A stretch of DNA of 64,000 nt from Haloplanus sp. HW8-1 (lineage in GTDB: Archaea > Halobacteriota > Halobacteria > Halobacteriales > Haloferacaceae). The position numbers and the translations under genes were made by a program. The DNA is taken from NCBI RefSeq assembly GCF_023703795.1, contig NZ_CP098520.1, positions 62,001-126,000 on the forward strand. Direction: 5' to 3'. Under the pieces are notes generated by a model. That model searched no databases, had not been told where the DNA came from, and saw nothing but the letters and a program-made list of their open reading frames with translations. Positions 49,174 to 58,200 of this stretch are shown piece after piece (the first letter of the stretch is position 1; every line of letters begins with the position of its first letter).

Positions 49174-49261
49174 ACACGATGCCGAGGAAGGAGCTTGGTG
49201 GGTGTTCATAGTCAGAACTAGCAGTGAAATGCAAGCATAACTCTTCGCGAACCACATTCAA

Positions 49262-49277
49262 TGTAGCCGCCACATTT
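49262..49277. repeat. Inverse copy of the 16-bp motif
   Basis: TGTAGCCGCCACATTT, the exact inverse of 11281-11296. Confidence 0.4.
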
Positions 49278-49361
49278 CACGATGTGTAGCGGGTTGCTCT
49301 GACCGCAATTGGTGACGTTGACGGTATCTCCAGATGGGATGAAGTCGTACGAAAGGCTCAA

Positions 49362-49410
49362 ATCCTACGTTACAGTCCGAACGTAGATGCCGTTTGGTGT
49401 TGCGTAGGAC
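49362..49410 (-). promoter_or_regulatory. Inverted half-site pair, site 5
   Basis: ATCCTACGTTAC (49362-49373) and GTTGCGTAGGAC (49399-49410); distance 39. About 190 bp upstream of hairpin copy 18. Confidence 0.6.
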
Positions 49411-49811
49411 AAGAACGGAGCGCCGGAACTGGCATCCGTCTGAAAACTGCTGGCGGATGGTCGAATGGTACAGAAAGTGACGATGCGAGAGCCAGGTGCG
49501 TCGTCAGACGTGGCATTGGCAATACTGGCCGACCTCCAAGGACCACGCTCTCAAGCGTATGGTCGGGTCGGCTGTGACTCTCGACGGGGACTCTGCGATG
49601 AGTTCGGTGGCGTTGCCAGATTGCTTTCTAGTGTTGCTATGAGTGGACACGGGCAGGACTCGTGCCAAGACTCCGGGAACGGAACCGATGGAAACAGAGT
49701 CGAACGGTCGGTGAGGGCTAGCGATTGATCGTCGTGAGGCCCGCGATCTTCGACGAAGGCAGTGATAAGCCGACCTCATCGATGGGGCGAGCACTAATAG
49801 ATGGTCGAATC

Positions 49812-49841
49812 GCCCCTCACCTCCTTCAGGGGGCAAAAACT
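49812..49841 (-). promoter_or_regulatory. Hairpin leader element, copy 19 (orphan)
   Basis: GCCCCT/AGGGGC stem (49812-49817, 49828-49834); minus strand GTTTTTGCCCCC flank and a strong GGAGGTGAGGGG, the best ribosome-binding match of all copies, yet no credible gene follows. Confidence 0.6.
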
Positions 49842-50036
49842 GGAGAAAAGAAGCGCCAGAGGGAACCAGAAATGGGTAGAAGCTAGTCAAGGGTCAAGAG
49901 CCGATGCAACCGCATACCGCTTGAGACCAGCGAACCGCCGTCGTACCGGGGGCACTCGGCAGATTTTCGATGCACAGTGACGGCGTGCCGGAGGGCGACG
50001 TTCACCCTAGCCGGACGGGAATATCCCGCGCCGCCC

Positions 50037-51644
50037 TTACTGGGCGGGAGCTGGCTCCGACTCGATGTCGCTGCCGGCAGGAGCGAGGTCCTCGGCTGCC
50101 GCCTGGACTGCCGCTTCGATGGCCGAGATATCACTGTTGTAGACGCTGAGAACGGCGTCCGCTGCATCCGATTCTCCGCTCTCGAGCGCGCCTAGTCGCG
50201 CCCGGGTCGCGTTAATGGTTTCAGCCATCCACGAGTCGCGAATCTCCCCGCCCACCGTCGAGATGTGCTCGGGCTGGATGGAGACGTTCACGCCGGCGTC
50301 CGTCTCGTACTGGTGGACCTTGCCGACCACTGCGACGAACGACGGGGTCTCGGCCGAGCGGAGCACAGCCATCGGCTCCTGCTGGTACTGCCCCGCGTAG
50401 ATGTTCACAACTTCACCACCTGCCATGACGCGCCCCTTCCAGAACTCGGAGTCATCGCCGACATCCGAGGTTTCGATGAGAGCACCGACCACGAGCACGC
50501 GGTTGACCGCCTCACCCGAGGGGAGTAGCGTGAACTTTGGCGCACGATCGTCGCCCTCGTCCTCTGGACGGGTGAACGAGTGGGTCGCCATGTTCAGCTC
50601 TTCAGCGAACACGCGCTTGGCAGGTTGGCGCTGCGTGGCGGCGTCTGCGAGGGCTGCGTTACTGAGGCCGGCATTCTCTCCCGAGTAGGAGATCTCCTCG
50701 ACCTCGTCGACGAGGAAGTACTCGCCGATGACCGGGCCCCGGATATCATACGTCCTGCCGATGAGCAACTCACGGAGCTCCGTTTCGACGACGCTGGGAT
50801 CGAGGGCCTCAGAAGCCATCTCCATGGCGTCATCGAGACTCACTTCGGAGACTGCCTCAGTCATCTCAGCGTTGAACAGCGTGCGGACAGCACGGTTGCC
50901 ATCGTCGAGGATGGCCTTCAGGCGAAGATCGAACACGCCATCGACGTCACCGTGTTCGGAGCAGCGACCGTTCTGGAGGACGCGCGTGCAGTCCTCGCTG
51001 GGGCAGCGCTTGATGAGGCCCGAACCCTCATCGAGGCCGACGAGCGTCCCAGTGGCGCGAATCGACCCGTCCGTGGGTTCGACGGCCTCCTCGGACTCCG
51101 TGACGCTGCTCGCCTTGTTGAGCGAGATGGAGTACTTGCCCTCGTACTCGTTCGTGACCGCCGAGGTGATGTCGTAGGTGACGCCTTCCTCGAGTGTCGG
51201 GAGCGAGTCAGTGTTCTTCGCCCAGACAACGAACTTCATTTGGGCCGTTTCGTCGGCGATGAGGCCGACCTGCCGCATGGAATCGGAGTGCGGCTCCCAG
51301 AGGTCGACGATCTGCGCCCGGACGTCCACCCATTCCTCGTCACCGAGGTTCGAGATATCCTCGAGAGCTATCCGGTCGAAGCCCCGGGAACTGCTGTTAC
51401 CGGTGCCGACGAAGCCGGCAACCGCCTTGACCCCGTCCGAGAGGTCGTTGGATTCGAGGTCGTAGTCGTTGATGACGTTACGAACTGTCGTCTCGACCGC
51501 CGTCTCGATCGGAACGGAGAACTCCTGCATGGCCGCAATTCGCTCTTCAATGCTCGACACGGGGATCTCCACGCCCATCTCGCCGAACTCGCCGCTGATG
51601 TCTTCCGCGCGCTGTGCTACGTCTGTGGTAATGTTTGCACACAT
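50037..51644 (-). CDS. Fused RPA / RPA-associated protein
   Basis: A 535-residue protein. Residues 1-320 match the separate RPA at 39127-40077 in order: EEWVDVRAQIVDLWEPHSDS, MKFVVWAKNTDSLPTLEEGV and the zinc finger CPSEDCTRVLQNGRCSEHGD. Residues about 330-535 match the RPA-associated protein at 38280-39056: RQPAKRVFAEELNMATHSFT, FTLLPSGEAVNRVLVVGALI, NIYAGQYQQEPMAVLRSAET and WMAETINATRARLGALESGE. A genuine single-frame fusion of two proteins that are separate elsewhere in the window. ATG at 51644 gives the usual RPA start; the GTG at 51713 sits at the leader-preferred distance. Confidence 0.9.
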   Translation of the reverse strand: MCANITTDVAQRAEDISGEFGEMGVEIPVSSIEERIAAMQEFSVPIETAVETTVRNVINDYDLESNDLSDGVKAVAGFVGTGNSSSRGFDRIALEDISNLGDEEWVDVRAQIVDLWEPHSDSMRQVGLIADETAQMKFVVWAKNTDSLPTLEEGVTYDITSAVTNEYEGKYSISLNKASSVTESEEAVEPTDGSIRATGTLVGLDEGSGLIKRCPSEDCTRVLQNGRCSEHGDVDGVFDLRLKAILDDGNRAVRTLFNAEMTEAVSEVSLDDAMEMASEALDPSVVETELRELLIGRTYDIRGPVIGEYFLVDEVEEISYSGENAGLSNAALADAATQRQPAKRVFAEELNMATHSFTRPEDEGDDRAPKFTLLPSGEAVNRVLVVGALIETSDVGDDSEFWKGRVMAGGEVVNIYAGQYQQEPMAVLRSAETPSFVAVVGKVHQYETDAGVNVSIQPEHISTVGGEIRDSWMAETINATRARLGALESGESDAADAVLSVYNSDISAIEAAVQAAAEDLAPAGSDIESEPAPAQ

Positions 51645-51730
51645 GTTTGTCACTCTCTGAGGGGATTTCTGAGAAACGGCTTCGGGACTGGGCACTCGAC
51701 CGTCGCGCCCCACCCCACCCGCTCTCCCTC

Positions 51731-51752
51731 ACCCCCTTTGGGGGCTAATACT
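51731..51752 (-). promoter_or_regulatory. Hairpin leader element, copy 20 (TTTTGG-like subclass)
   Basis: Perfect CCCCC-ttt-GGGGG stem (51732-51744); minus strand GAGTATTAGCCCCCAAAGGG then GGTGAGGGAG. 37 nt before the in-frame GTG of the fused RPA. Confidence 0.7.
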
Positions 51753-51897
51753 CACGGGAGACGCAAGCAGGATAACCGGAAAGCGACGATTGGGACATCC
51801 CGACCGCCGCCGTATGGACTGATTCACTCCGAGGTTGAACCCCGGATCTCGGCGAGAATGAACGCAGTCACCGCTGCGCCCCTCTCTGACTTCCCTC

Positions 51898-51921
51898 ACC
51901 CCTCTTTGGGGACCAAAACTC
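51898..51921 (-). promoter_or_regulatory. Hairpin leader element, copy 21 (orphan)
   Basis: CCCC/GGGG stem (51899-51902, 51908-51911); minus strand GTGAGTTTTGGTCCCCAAAG then AGGGGTGAGGGAAG. No proper gene follows. Confidence 0.6.
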
Positions 51922-52026
51922 ACGCTGCGAGGAGCTGGGGAAACCGAGAGAACAGAGGCACTTTGCCCGTCCGAGCCGTCTAGTCGGAAAGCAGTACGTA
52001 CAGAATCGCGTTCACATCCTCGACGA

Positions 52027-52359
52027 CTAGAAGGTGTAGTCGTCGCGATCGCGAGCTTCGGCACACGCCTCGCAGAGGATGTCGAATGGCGGCCACCCGG
52101 TCAGTCCGTCGGCATCTTCGAGGAGCGTGGTCGGGACCAGGCCCGACATCCCACACCCACCGTCACACGACGCCCAGGAATGGCTGACCGCGGCGAACGT
52201 CTCGCCATGTGGGTCATGGTCGGGCTTCCTGAACTCGGGGCCATCGCCGGTCTTGAACTGAACGCTCACGGGTTCTCGCGGCTCAATTTTGGCTTCGGTC
52301 GCTGATCTGCTGAAATCGCTGTCGATACGCCGCTCATCGGGGTTGATGTTGTCGTACAT
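52027..52359 (-). CDS. Small cysteine-rich protein
   Basis: A 110-residue protein: disordered N-terminus, then SHSWASCDGGCGMSGLVPTT and ILCEACAEARDRDDYTF, a four-Cys zinc site. The ATG at 52359 is 13 nt after the hairpin leader and 33 nt from TATTGG, so the longer frame from 52419 is rejected. Likely a small nucleic-acid- or protein-binding factor. Confidence 0.7.
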   Translation of the reverse strand: MYDNINPDERRIDSDFSRSATEAKIEPREPVSVQFKTGDGPEFRKPDHDPHGETFAAVSHSWASCDGGCGMSGLVPTTLLEDADGLTGWPPFDILCEACAEARDRDDYTF

Positions 52360-52372
52360 CTCACTTCCCTCA

Positions 52373-52394
52373 CCCCCATTTGGGGTCCAATACT
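52373..52394 (-). promoter_or_regulatory. Hairpin leader element, copy 22
   Basis: CCCCA-tt-TGGGG (52374-52385); minus strand GTGAGTATTGGACCCCAAAT then GGGGGTGAGGGAAG, ATG 9 nt after GAGGG. Near-duplicate of copy 21. Confidence 0.75.
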
Positions 52395-52472
52395 CACGCT
52401 GCGAGGAGCGGGGGTACACACGGAACGAACGGCGCGATCAGCCCGCCGGCCGAACAGTTCGGAACAGCGCCG

Positions 52473-54689
52473 TTACCTGAAGAGACGCGAGAGGAAGCCC
52501 TGTTTCTTGCGTCGTTCGCGTTCTTCGGCCTTGATACGTTCGTTCGCCTCTTCGTACTCCTGGAGGACGGCGTCGATTCCTGTGAGTGTCTCTTTTGCCG
52601 TCTTTGCGTCTTCGCGCCGAATCTTCGGACGCATAATCTGCTTGACTCGCTTCACGGGGTCGTCTGGGAGCTCGGCAGCGTCTCTCGAGAGCTCCCCGAG
52701 GTGCTTGAGTTGCGTACGATACTGAGCGCGTTCCTCCATCAGCTCATCCATCGTTTCGAGGTAGACCCTGAGGACAAACCGGAGGCGTTCGTTCTCCTCG
52801 CCCTGCTCGCTGAGTTCGGCGAGTTCCCTTGATTGCCGGTCGAGTTTCCGAGCGAGAATTCGCTGGTCTTCACGAGCGAGACGCATTGCCTGGTCGGTCG
52901 CGGAGTAGCCCCGGATCTCACCGATGGTCCAATCCGCTGGGTACTTCTCGTCATCATTGAGCGTCGGGTCGGTGCGTTCCCATCCCGGCCCGGCGTCGCG
53001 AGCGGACGCTTCCATCATTCGCTGGGTGCTCTCGTCGAGGTCGGAATCGGTGTCCACCCCACGCGGGTCAGCGGGTTCGCGACCATCCGTCGTCGGCGGC
53101 GCGGCCCCTGGCCCGGCCGTTCTCTGCCCTGAGACAGGACTATCATCAGCACTTGTCCCAGCTGTCGTGGAACCTTTGGGTGTGGTCGTCGACGAAGCGG
53201 CGTCATGACTATGGGCCCGGGCGTGGCTGTTCCCCTGTTCCGGTTCCTGCCTAGTTGCGTAGGCGTCAGCGACTGCTGCCGGGTCGCCATCTTCGTCGGG
53301 GTTGACGGGAATGAACTCTTCGTCGTCCTCGAGGTTAGGATGGACATCGGTATTGACGGCGGGGGATCCCCCGTTCGCCCCTTCGCTGTGCAGTGGGTTT
53401 GTCTCGTCCGTAGCGGCGTTGACAGTCTCGGACGGCTCGGAATCGGAGCCAATCTTGAAATCCATCGGCGGGAGATCGTGGTCGTCCGCCCCCGAGGATG
53501 ACGATGAATCCGAGCCGTTGGAATCGGCCTTCGAGAACTTCACACCATCTTTGCTCGGGACTTCGTAGTAATCGTCCACCCGGAGGAGTGCACGGGCGAG
53601 CGTGACATCGCCGTAGGTTGCGCCACTCGCGTAGTGACGTCGCTCCCACTTATCGCGGTGCAGGCCGGATTCCTCGAACAGTGCGTTCATCCGTTTGGGG
53701 TCTTTCGCCGTCCAGAACGCGAGGTTGTGAGCGAGCGCCATATCTGCCTCGGACTGGCTTGGATAATCGGCGTCATGGGACCCCCACATCGAGGCGTCGC
53801 CTTCGTAGAGACGCTGCCTGCGGTCACCTCCCTGAGAGTCGAACATCCGCGTGAGTATCTCTTGATCTGATAGGTCCACACCGGGTCCCGCGAGGTCGGC
53901 GAACGTACTCGGACACTTGGAGGGAAGGTACTTCGTCGCGACCCGCTCGAGGGCCTCCTTGATTGCGGGGTCGTGGATGCTCTTGAAGGCGTCTCCATAA
54001 CGCTCAATGAGCGAACTCGCACTCTGCTGCGCCCGGGCCTCGATGCCGCGGCGACCATCCGCGTCACCTCTGCTTTCTGAATCTTCAACTTCTGTCCCTC
54101 TGGTGAGAGTCGTCTGTCCACCTGGTCTCACGCCCTCCTCGATGAACTCGCGGTGAACGGTCTCTATCTCATCCTGACGCTTCCGGATTTCTGTGGGGGT
54201 TCCCTCGACGTGAGCACCAGTCGTAGCGAAGTACCGTCCGGAGTCATACATCTCAATAGGGCCCTTCCGGTTTCCGCCGGGCGGAAGTTTCCCACTTGCG
54301 AGGATATGCACACCAGTCCCGGAAGCGGAAACCTCCGTATATGAGTCGACCTTGTCGATGATTGTTTGCGTCCATTCCTTGATTTCACCAGTATCAGAAT
54401 CACGACAGTTATCGAGGTCGATACCGACGATGGTGACGTCGTCACTGAAGACGAACCCCAGACCATCGGCGTTCACGCGAGAGTCGTTGAGTGAATCCCA
54501 GGCGGTGTCGAAGTCTCGGCGATGTTCGGGGTTGGTAACGTCGGCATTAATGTCACCACTCGTCCGATATGGTTTAGTCGGAATCTTGGTAGATTTTCCG
54601 TCACGCATACCTTCACGCCAGCAAATCCAATTCCTGATAGTGCGGATTTTGTCCGGGATCCCGTCTTTAGCTACGTCTACTTTTGGCAT
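52473..54689 (-). CDS. PrimPol (NrS-1-type primase-polymerase)
   Basis: A 738-residue protein. N-terminal archaeo-eukaryotic primase-like domain: NWICWREGMRDGKSTKIPTK, LGFVFSDDVTIVGIDLDNCR (catalytic DxD), EVSASGTGVHILASGKLPPG (SxH-type motif) and IEMYDSGRYFATTGAHVEGT. Residues about 290-385 are the helix-bundle domain known from NrS-1 polymerase (YPSQSEADMALAHNLAFWTA, YASGATYGDVTLARALLRVD). The rest is a long acidic linker and a basic coiled coil ending QGFLSRLFR. No helicase domain is present. It would prime and extend DNA at the element's origin or forks. Confidence 0.85.
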   Translation of the reverse strand: MPKVDVAKDGIPDKIRTIRNWICWREGMRDGKSTKIPTKPYRTSGDINADVTNPEHRRDFDTAWDSLNDSRVNADGLGFVFSDDVTIVGIDLDNCRDSDTGEIKEWTQTIIDKVDSYTEVSASGTGVHILASGKLPPGGNRKGPIEMYDSGRYFATTGAHVEGTPTEIRKRQDEIETVHREFIEEGVRPGGQTTLTRGTEVEDSESRGDADGRRGIEARAQQSASSLIERYGDAFKSIHDPAIKEALERVATKYLPSKCPSTFADLAGPGVDLSDQEILTRMFDSQGGDRRQRLYEGDASMWGSHDADYPSQSEADMALAHNLAFWTAKDPKRMNALFEESGLHRDKWERRHYASGATYGDVTLARALLRVDDYYEVPSKDGVKFSKADSNGSDSSSSSGADDHDLPPMDFKIGSDSEPSETVNAATDETNPLHSEGANGGSPAVNTDVHPNLEDDEEFIPVNPDEDGDPAAVADAYATRQEPEQGNSHARAHSHDAASSTTTPKGSTTAGTSADDSPVSGQRTAGPGAAPPTTDGREPADPRGVDTDSDLDESTQRMMEASARDAGPGWERTDPTLNDDEKYPADWTIGEIRGYSATDQAMRLAREDQRILARKLDRQSRELAELSEQGEENERLRFVLRVYLETMDELMEERAQYRTQLKHLGELSRDAAELPDDPVKRVKQIMRPKIRREDAKTAKETLTGIDAVLQEYEEANERIKAEERERRKKQGFLSRLFR

Positions 54690-54717
54690 GGATATTACCT
54701 ATTGTCAGTCCGCCTCG

Positions 54718-54747
54718 TCGCCTCGTTTCGTCGGGCGAGACAAACCG
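54718..54747 (-). promoter_or_regulatory. Hairpin leader element, copy 23
   Basis: TCGCC/GGCGA stem (54718-54722, 54734-54738); minus strand GGTTTGTCTCGCC flank. PrimPol ATG 28 nt away; the stem uses different bases from the C/G-run copies. Confidence 0.6.
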
Positions 54748-54891
54748 ATTTCGTCGATTTTCCCCGACTCAGGGCGAAAACCAACAGACAGCACACGAAT
54801 TGTGAGCGAATGATCTCCCTCCCGTATCCAATACTATGTAAAATCACTCCGGAGGTGTCGAATGGAGCGATCTGGTTGGTTGATAGCCTGT

Positions 54892-55200
54892 CTAAAACGC
54901 TTTGCGCACGTGCGCTAAGTGCTGACGCTGAAGGAGTGTTAGAAAAGGCGGATTCTGACGATAGAGCTCCCATACTGCTGATGCGCGTCACACGCGAATT
55001 TTGCGCGAAGTTGCGAGCACTCGAAACCCCCGCAAACCCGGTGATTTCGCTTTGAACCTCAAAATGCCGTTTTAGAGCCTCTAAAACGCCTTGAACGCGC
55101 GCACTAAGTGCTGACGCTGAAGGGGCGTTAGAAAAGGCGGATTTGCGGGGTACAGCGTCCGTACTGCTCGTGCGCGTCGTGCGCGGACTTTGTGCGAATG
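54892..55200. repeat. Two imperfect direct repeats of about 120 bp
   Basis: Units 54892-55011 and 55081-55200 (period 189) share ctaaaacgc, the exact core CTAAGTGCTGACGCTGAAGG, GTTAGAAAAGGCGGATT and a GC-rich tail. Both read through in frames on both strands in places, but no credible gene is present. The location between the PrimPol and transfer-ATPase genes would suit an origin of transfer, a second origin or a partition site. Confidence 0.6.
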
Positions 55201-55211
55201 CGTGGATGTGA

Positions 55212-58200
55212 CTAGTCGAGATCATCGAGGAGATTTGGAGCGCCGACGAACGTCCACTTACCATCTTCACCCCAGATGGCTTCGGTGAGCTTCTCGTAGG
55301 TCCGCTTACTTCTCTTGGGGGGCAGTTCGTCGATCCGGCCAGCATTTGCGAGGGCTCGAGTGATATCCCATGCGACTGATAGATTGGGCACAATCCAGAT
55401 TTTCATCTCGACGTCGAACCTGTTGAAGTCGTCATAGTGCTTGACCATCAGCGAGGGATGGACGTTTGAGATGACCTCTCCAATAATGACGGGATCTTTG
55501 CCATCGTAGCCGACCACGTCTGGCTTCACATCAGTCCCGTGAAGTGGCGTATATTTTTTAACAAAATAGTGATTGTTCGGGTCACGGGCGAGTGTGCGAG
55601 CGAACGCCTCTACCATCACCTTGTGGTAGGTCTTCTCGTTCACATCGCCCTGATCTTCGCCGGTAGCGACCTTCGCTCCACACGCTCGCTGGCCGTCGCG
55701 AGTCACAGTGTAGTAGACCCGCAGATTTTCGGTCCGCTTCTCGAGGTAGCCGAGTTCGATGAGCTTCTCTTCGTCTACCTCATCAAACTGATTCTTTATC
55801 CTCTCCATCGAGTTCACAACGTCGTAGGCAGGGTGGTTGCCGTTGACTGTGGTGACAATCGCGGTCAGGAAATGGCGTTCTTCAACTGTCAGACTCTTAT
55901 CTATACCTTCTCGAGTCTCTCTATCCTTTTTGTCGGCACTCTCAGTGGCGTTCTCGTTGGGGGCATCAGACGCACTCTGATCGTCTGTATTGTCGGCACT
56001 TGTTCCCCTCTCCTCGTCGGTGTCTGCATCGTCGGTTTTGGACGGATCCTCGGAGCTAGGGTCAACTCCACCGTAGAGAAAGCCGTCAACTCGATCTCCC
56101 AGATTACTGTCTCCTTCATCAGCTGATCGTGGAACCCCGCCATCGGTCTCGTTGTCATCGTTCGTCTCTCGCGGCGGGCGGCGTGAACCGAGATCGTCTG
56201 TGAGGTCGTCTGCGGGAACTCGACTAGCTCCTGATTCGGCCTGTTCGCCGTGCTCGTTCGATCGGGGTTGTCCCTCTGTGCTGGGGGTGTTTGGACTCCC
56301 CGTGCCGAGTTGCGTCTGAGGGTTGGACCCAGTCTTCTTGCCTTCGCCGTTTGCGTCTCGGTTCTCGCCGGACACGCCAATCTCGAAGTCACGATTCTGG
56401 CTATTTTCACTACCGTTGATGCCGCGTCTGTGTTCGGCTGAGAGCTGCTCGTCGGAAGCGTCGGTGTTGCTTCCGGGTAGCAGGCAGTGGTCACGCCGCG
56501 TTGTACGGGTAATTTCTGCGTTGATGTCGCTGAAGACATGACCCTGCGTCGACACGGTCTTGTTGATCACGGGGTTGTCAGAATCGCTGTGACCGTCGGG
56601 GATATCGACGGGGAGCATCGTCACGATTTCGGGGATATCGGTCATGAACCCGGTGTCAGGGAGTTGAGCGACCCATTCTCCACGCGGGAGCGACGTGATC
56701 CGGTCGACGAGTTCCTCGTCCTCGATGCCTTCGTGGAACAGCGTCATCACGAGCTCGTCGTCGACGGCGAGTTTCCCGATGAGTTTCGTATTAATGTTCC
56801 GCAGAATTTCCTTGTACGAGGAGACGTCGAGGGCATCGGCCTTGACCTGCTCTGCGAAGTGGACGATGACTTCGAGGGAGAGACCGAATTCACGCCCGTC
56901 AGGAATCATGTCGTCGCGTACCAGTTCGGACTGGAGCATCGCCGCAGCTTCGTCGATGATGAGGTTGATAACGTATCCATCCTCGACCGGCGGGGTGTTC
57001 CTGAGTCGATGACGGAGACGAGCGCCCGACCAGATGTAGTCGAGCAGCATGAAGGTAAACAGATTGCTCGAGGCGGGCCGGAGGTCACCCGTATCGACGA
57101 GGACGACCTTCTTCGAGGCGAGGACGTCCTGGATGTCGAACATCGGCGATTGGTTGGCGTAGCAGCCCTTCTCGCCGTTCCACTCGGGAACGAAATTGAG
57201 GACACGCCAGACAAAGCTCCGCTCAGCGAGCTTCGTGATGCGGTTCATCACAGCATCGATCGACGTTTGGAACCGCTGCTCGTCGGCGTGGAGATGCCGC
57301 GTGAGAGCGAGGCGAAGCGTCCGGTCGCTCACTTCGGGGAGTTGCCCCTGCTGCATCTCGTAGGCAACCTGGAACAGGTCTTGGATGGGCCATGCGTCCC
57401 GGCCGTACACGGGGTCGAACATCGCCTTGATGAGGTTGTTGAGGATCTCTTGGGCGACGAACGCCTGCTGGGTCATTTCTCGGCCCAGCACGTACACGAG
57501 GAGTTCGTTGTAGCGGTCAACTTTCTCTTGGACGGCGACCGTGCGTGAGACGCCGGCAGCGAGTTGCGGTCGAATGTCGAAGTACGGGAAAGCAAGCACC
57601 TCGTCGTTCGGCCCCGGGACGGGGACGTGGAGGACGTCATCGAGGTTGCCGAATTGCTTGAAGTGTGCTTTCTTGTACTCGTCGGCCATCGTCCCACCTT
57701 TCCGGTCGAAGACGAAGATGGGGCCGTCGAACGATTGATAGGCCGACAGCGCATCGTTGACCATTGCGGTTGTCTTCCCGCCGCCCGTCGTCGCTGCGCG
57801 GAGAATGTGGTGCGTCAGCTGCTCTGCACTGAGACGGATGGGAATGTCTCGCCGGTTGTCGACGGCGGTCTCGGCGTATCCAATGTGCATTCCGTAATCG
57901 TACTGCGAGAGCAGGTCTTCATCTGTTGCCGTGAGTGGCGATCGAGCGTCGGGTGACCCGCCCGATGACCCACGCGAGGCTCGCGGGAGGGCGTCCGTGT
58001 GCGGGACGACGACGAAGTTCGCGAGTTCGTCGGGAGAGGCACAGATGAGTGGGTCACCTTTACTGAAGCGCCCGGTAAAACCGCTGATGCTGGCCTGACG
58101 GGCGTGGCACAGGCGGGCGAACTCTTTATTGTTGAACCCGAGGAGTTCCCCCTCGATGCCATAATATGGCCCCGAGAGCGACGTGAACGCGTTTGAGATA

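Larger units (their letters stand above)
49149..50036. other. Gene-poor stretch with regulatory elements
   Basis: Holds hairpin copies 18 and 19, half-site pair 5 and the 16-bp motif copy. A minus-strand frame from a GTG at 49794 to 49504 follows hairpin copy 19, but its Arg/Ser-rich product (MLAPSMRSAYHCLRRRSRAS) is unlike haloarchaeal proteins, so I regard the locus as a decayed gene or an orphan leader. Confidence 0.45.
51645..52026. other. Intergenic region with two hairpin leaders
   Basis: Between the fused RPA gene and the 110-residue gene. Copies 20 and 21 lie here about 165 bp apart. Between them only a very short frame (GTG at about 51871, 15 codons: MTAFILAEIRGSTSE) is open. The 3' flank of copy 21 (ctcacgctgcgaggagc) is repeated at copy 22, so the unit has been duplicated. 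Confidence 0.5.

Noticed and set aside
49504-49794. Minus-strand gene after hairpin leader copy 19
   Set aside because: The product is very basic and Ser-rich with no domain; position is right but coding quality is poor, so it is reported only as a possible decayed gene.
2886-54747. Hairpin leaders as intrinsic terminators of upstream genes
   Set aside because: The T-run precedes rather than follows the stem in the direction of transcription, and the position is fixed relative to the downstream start codon, not the upstream stop.
54522-55055. Plus-strand frame over the first 120-bp repeat
   Set aside because: It overlaps the PrimPol start on the other strand, and the second repeat unit has a stop codon at the corresponding position.
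54695-55393. Minus-strand frame showing a repeated peptide over the 120-bp repeats
   Set aside because: Its composition is Ser/Arg-rich, it overlaps the ends of two well-supported genes, and the peptide repeat is just the DNA repeat read in frame.
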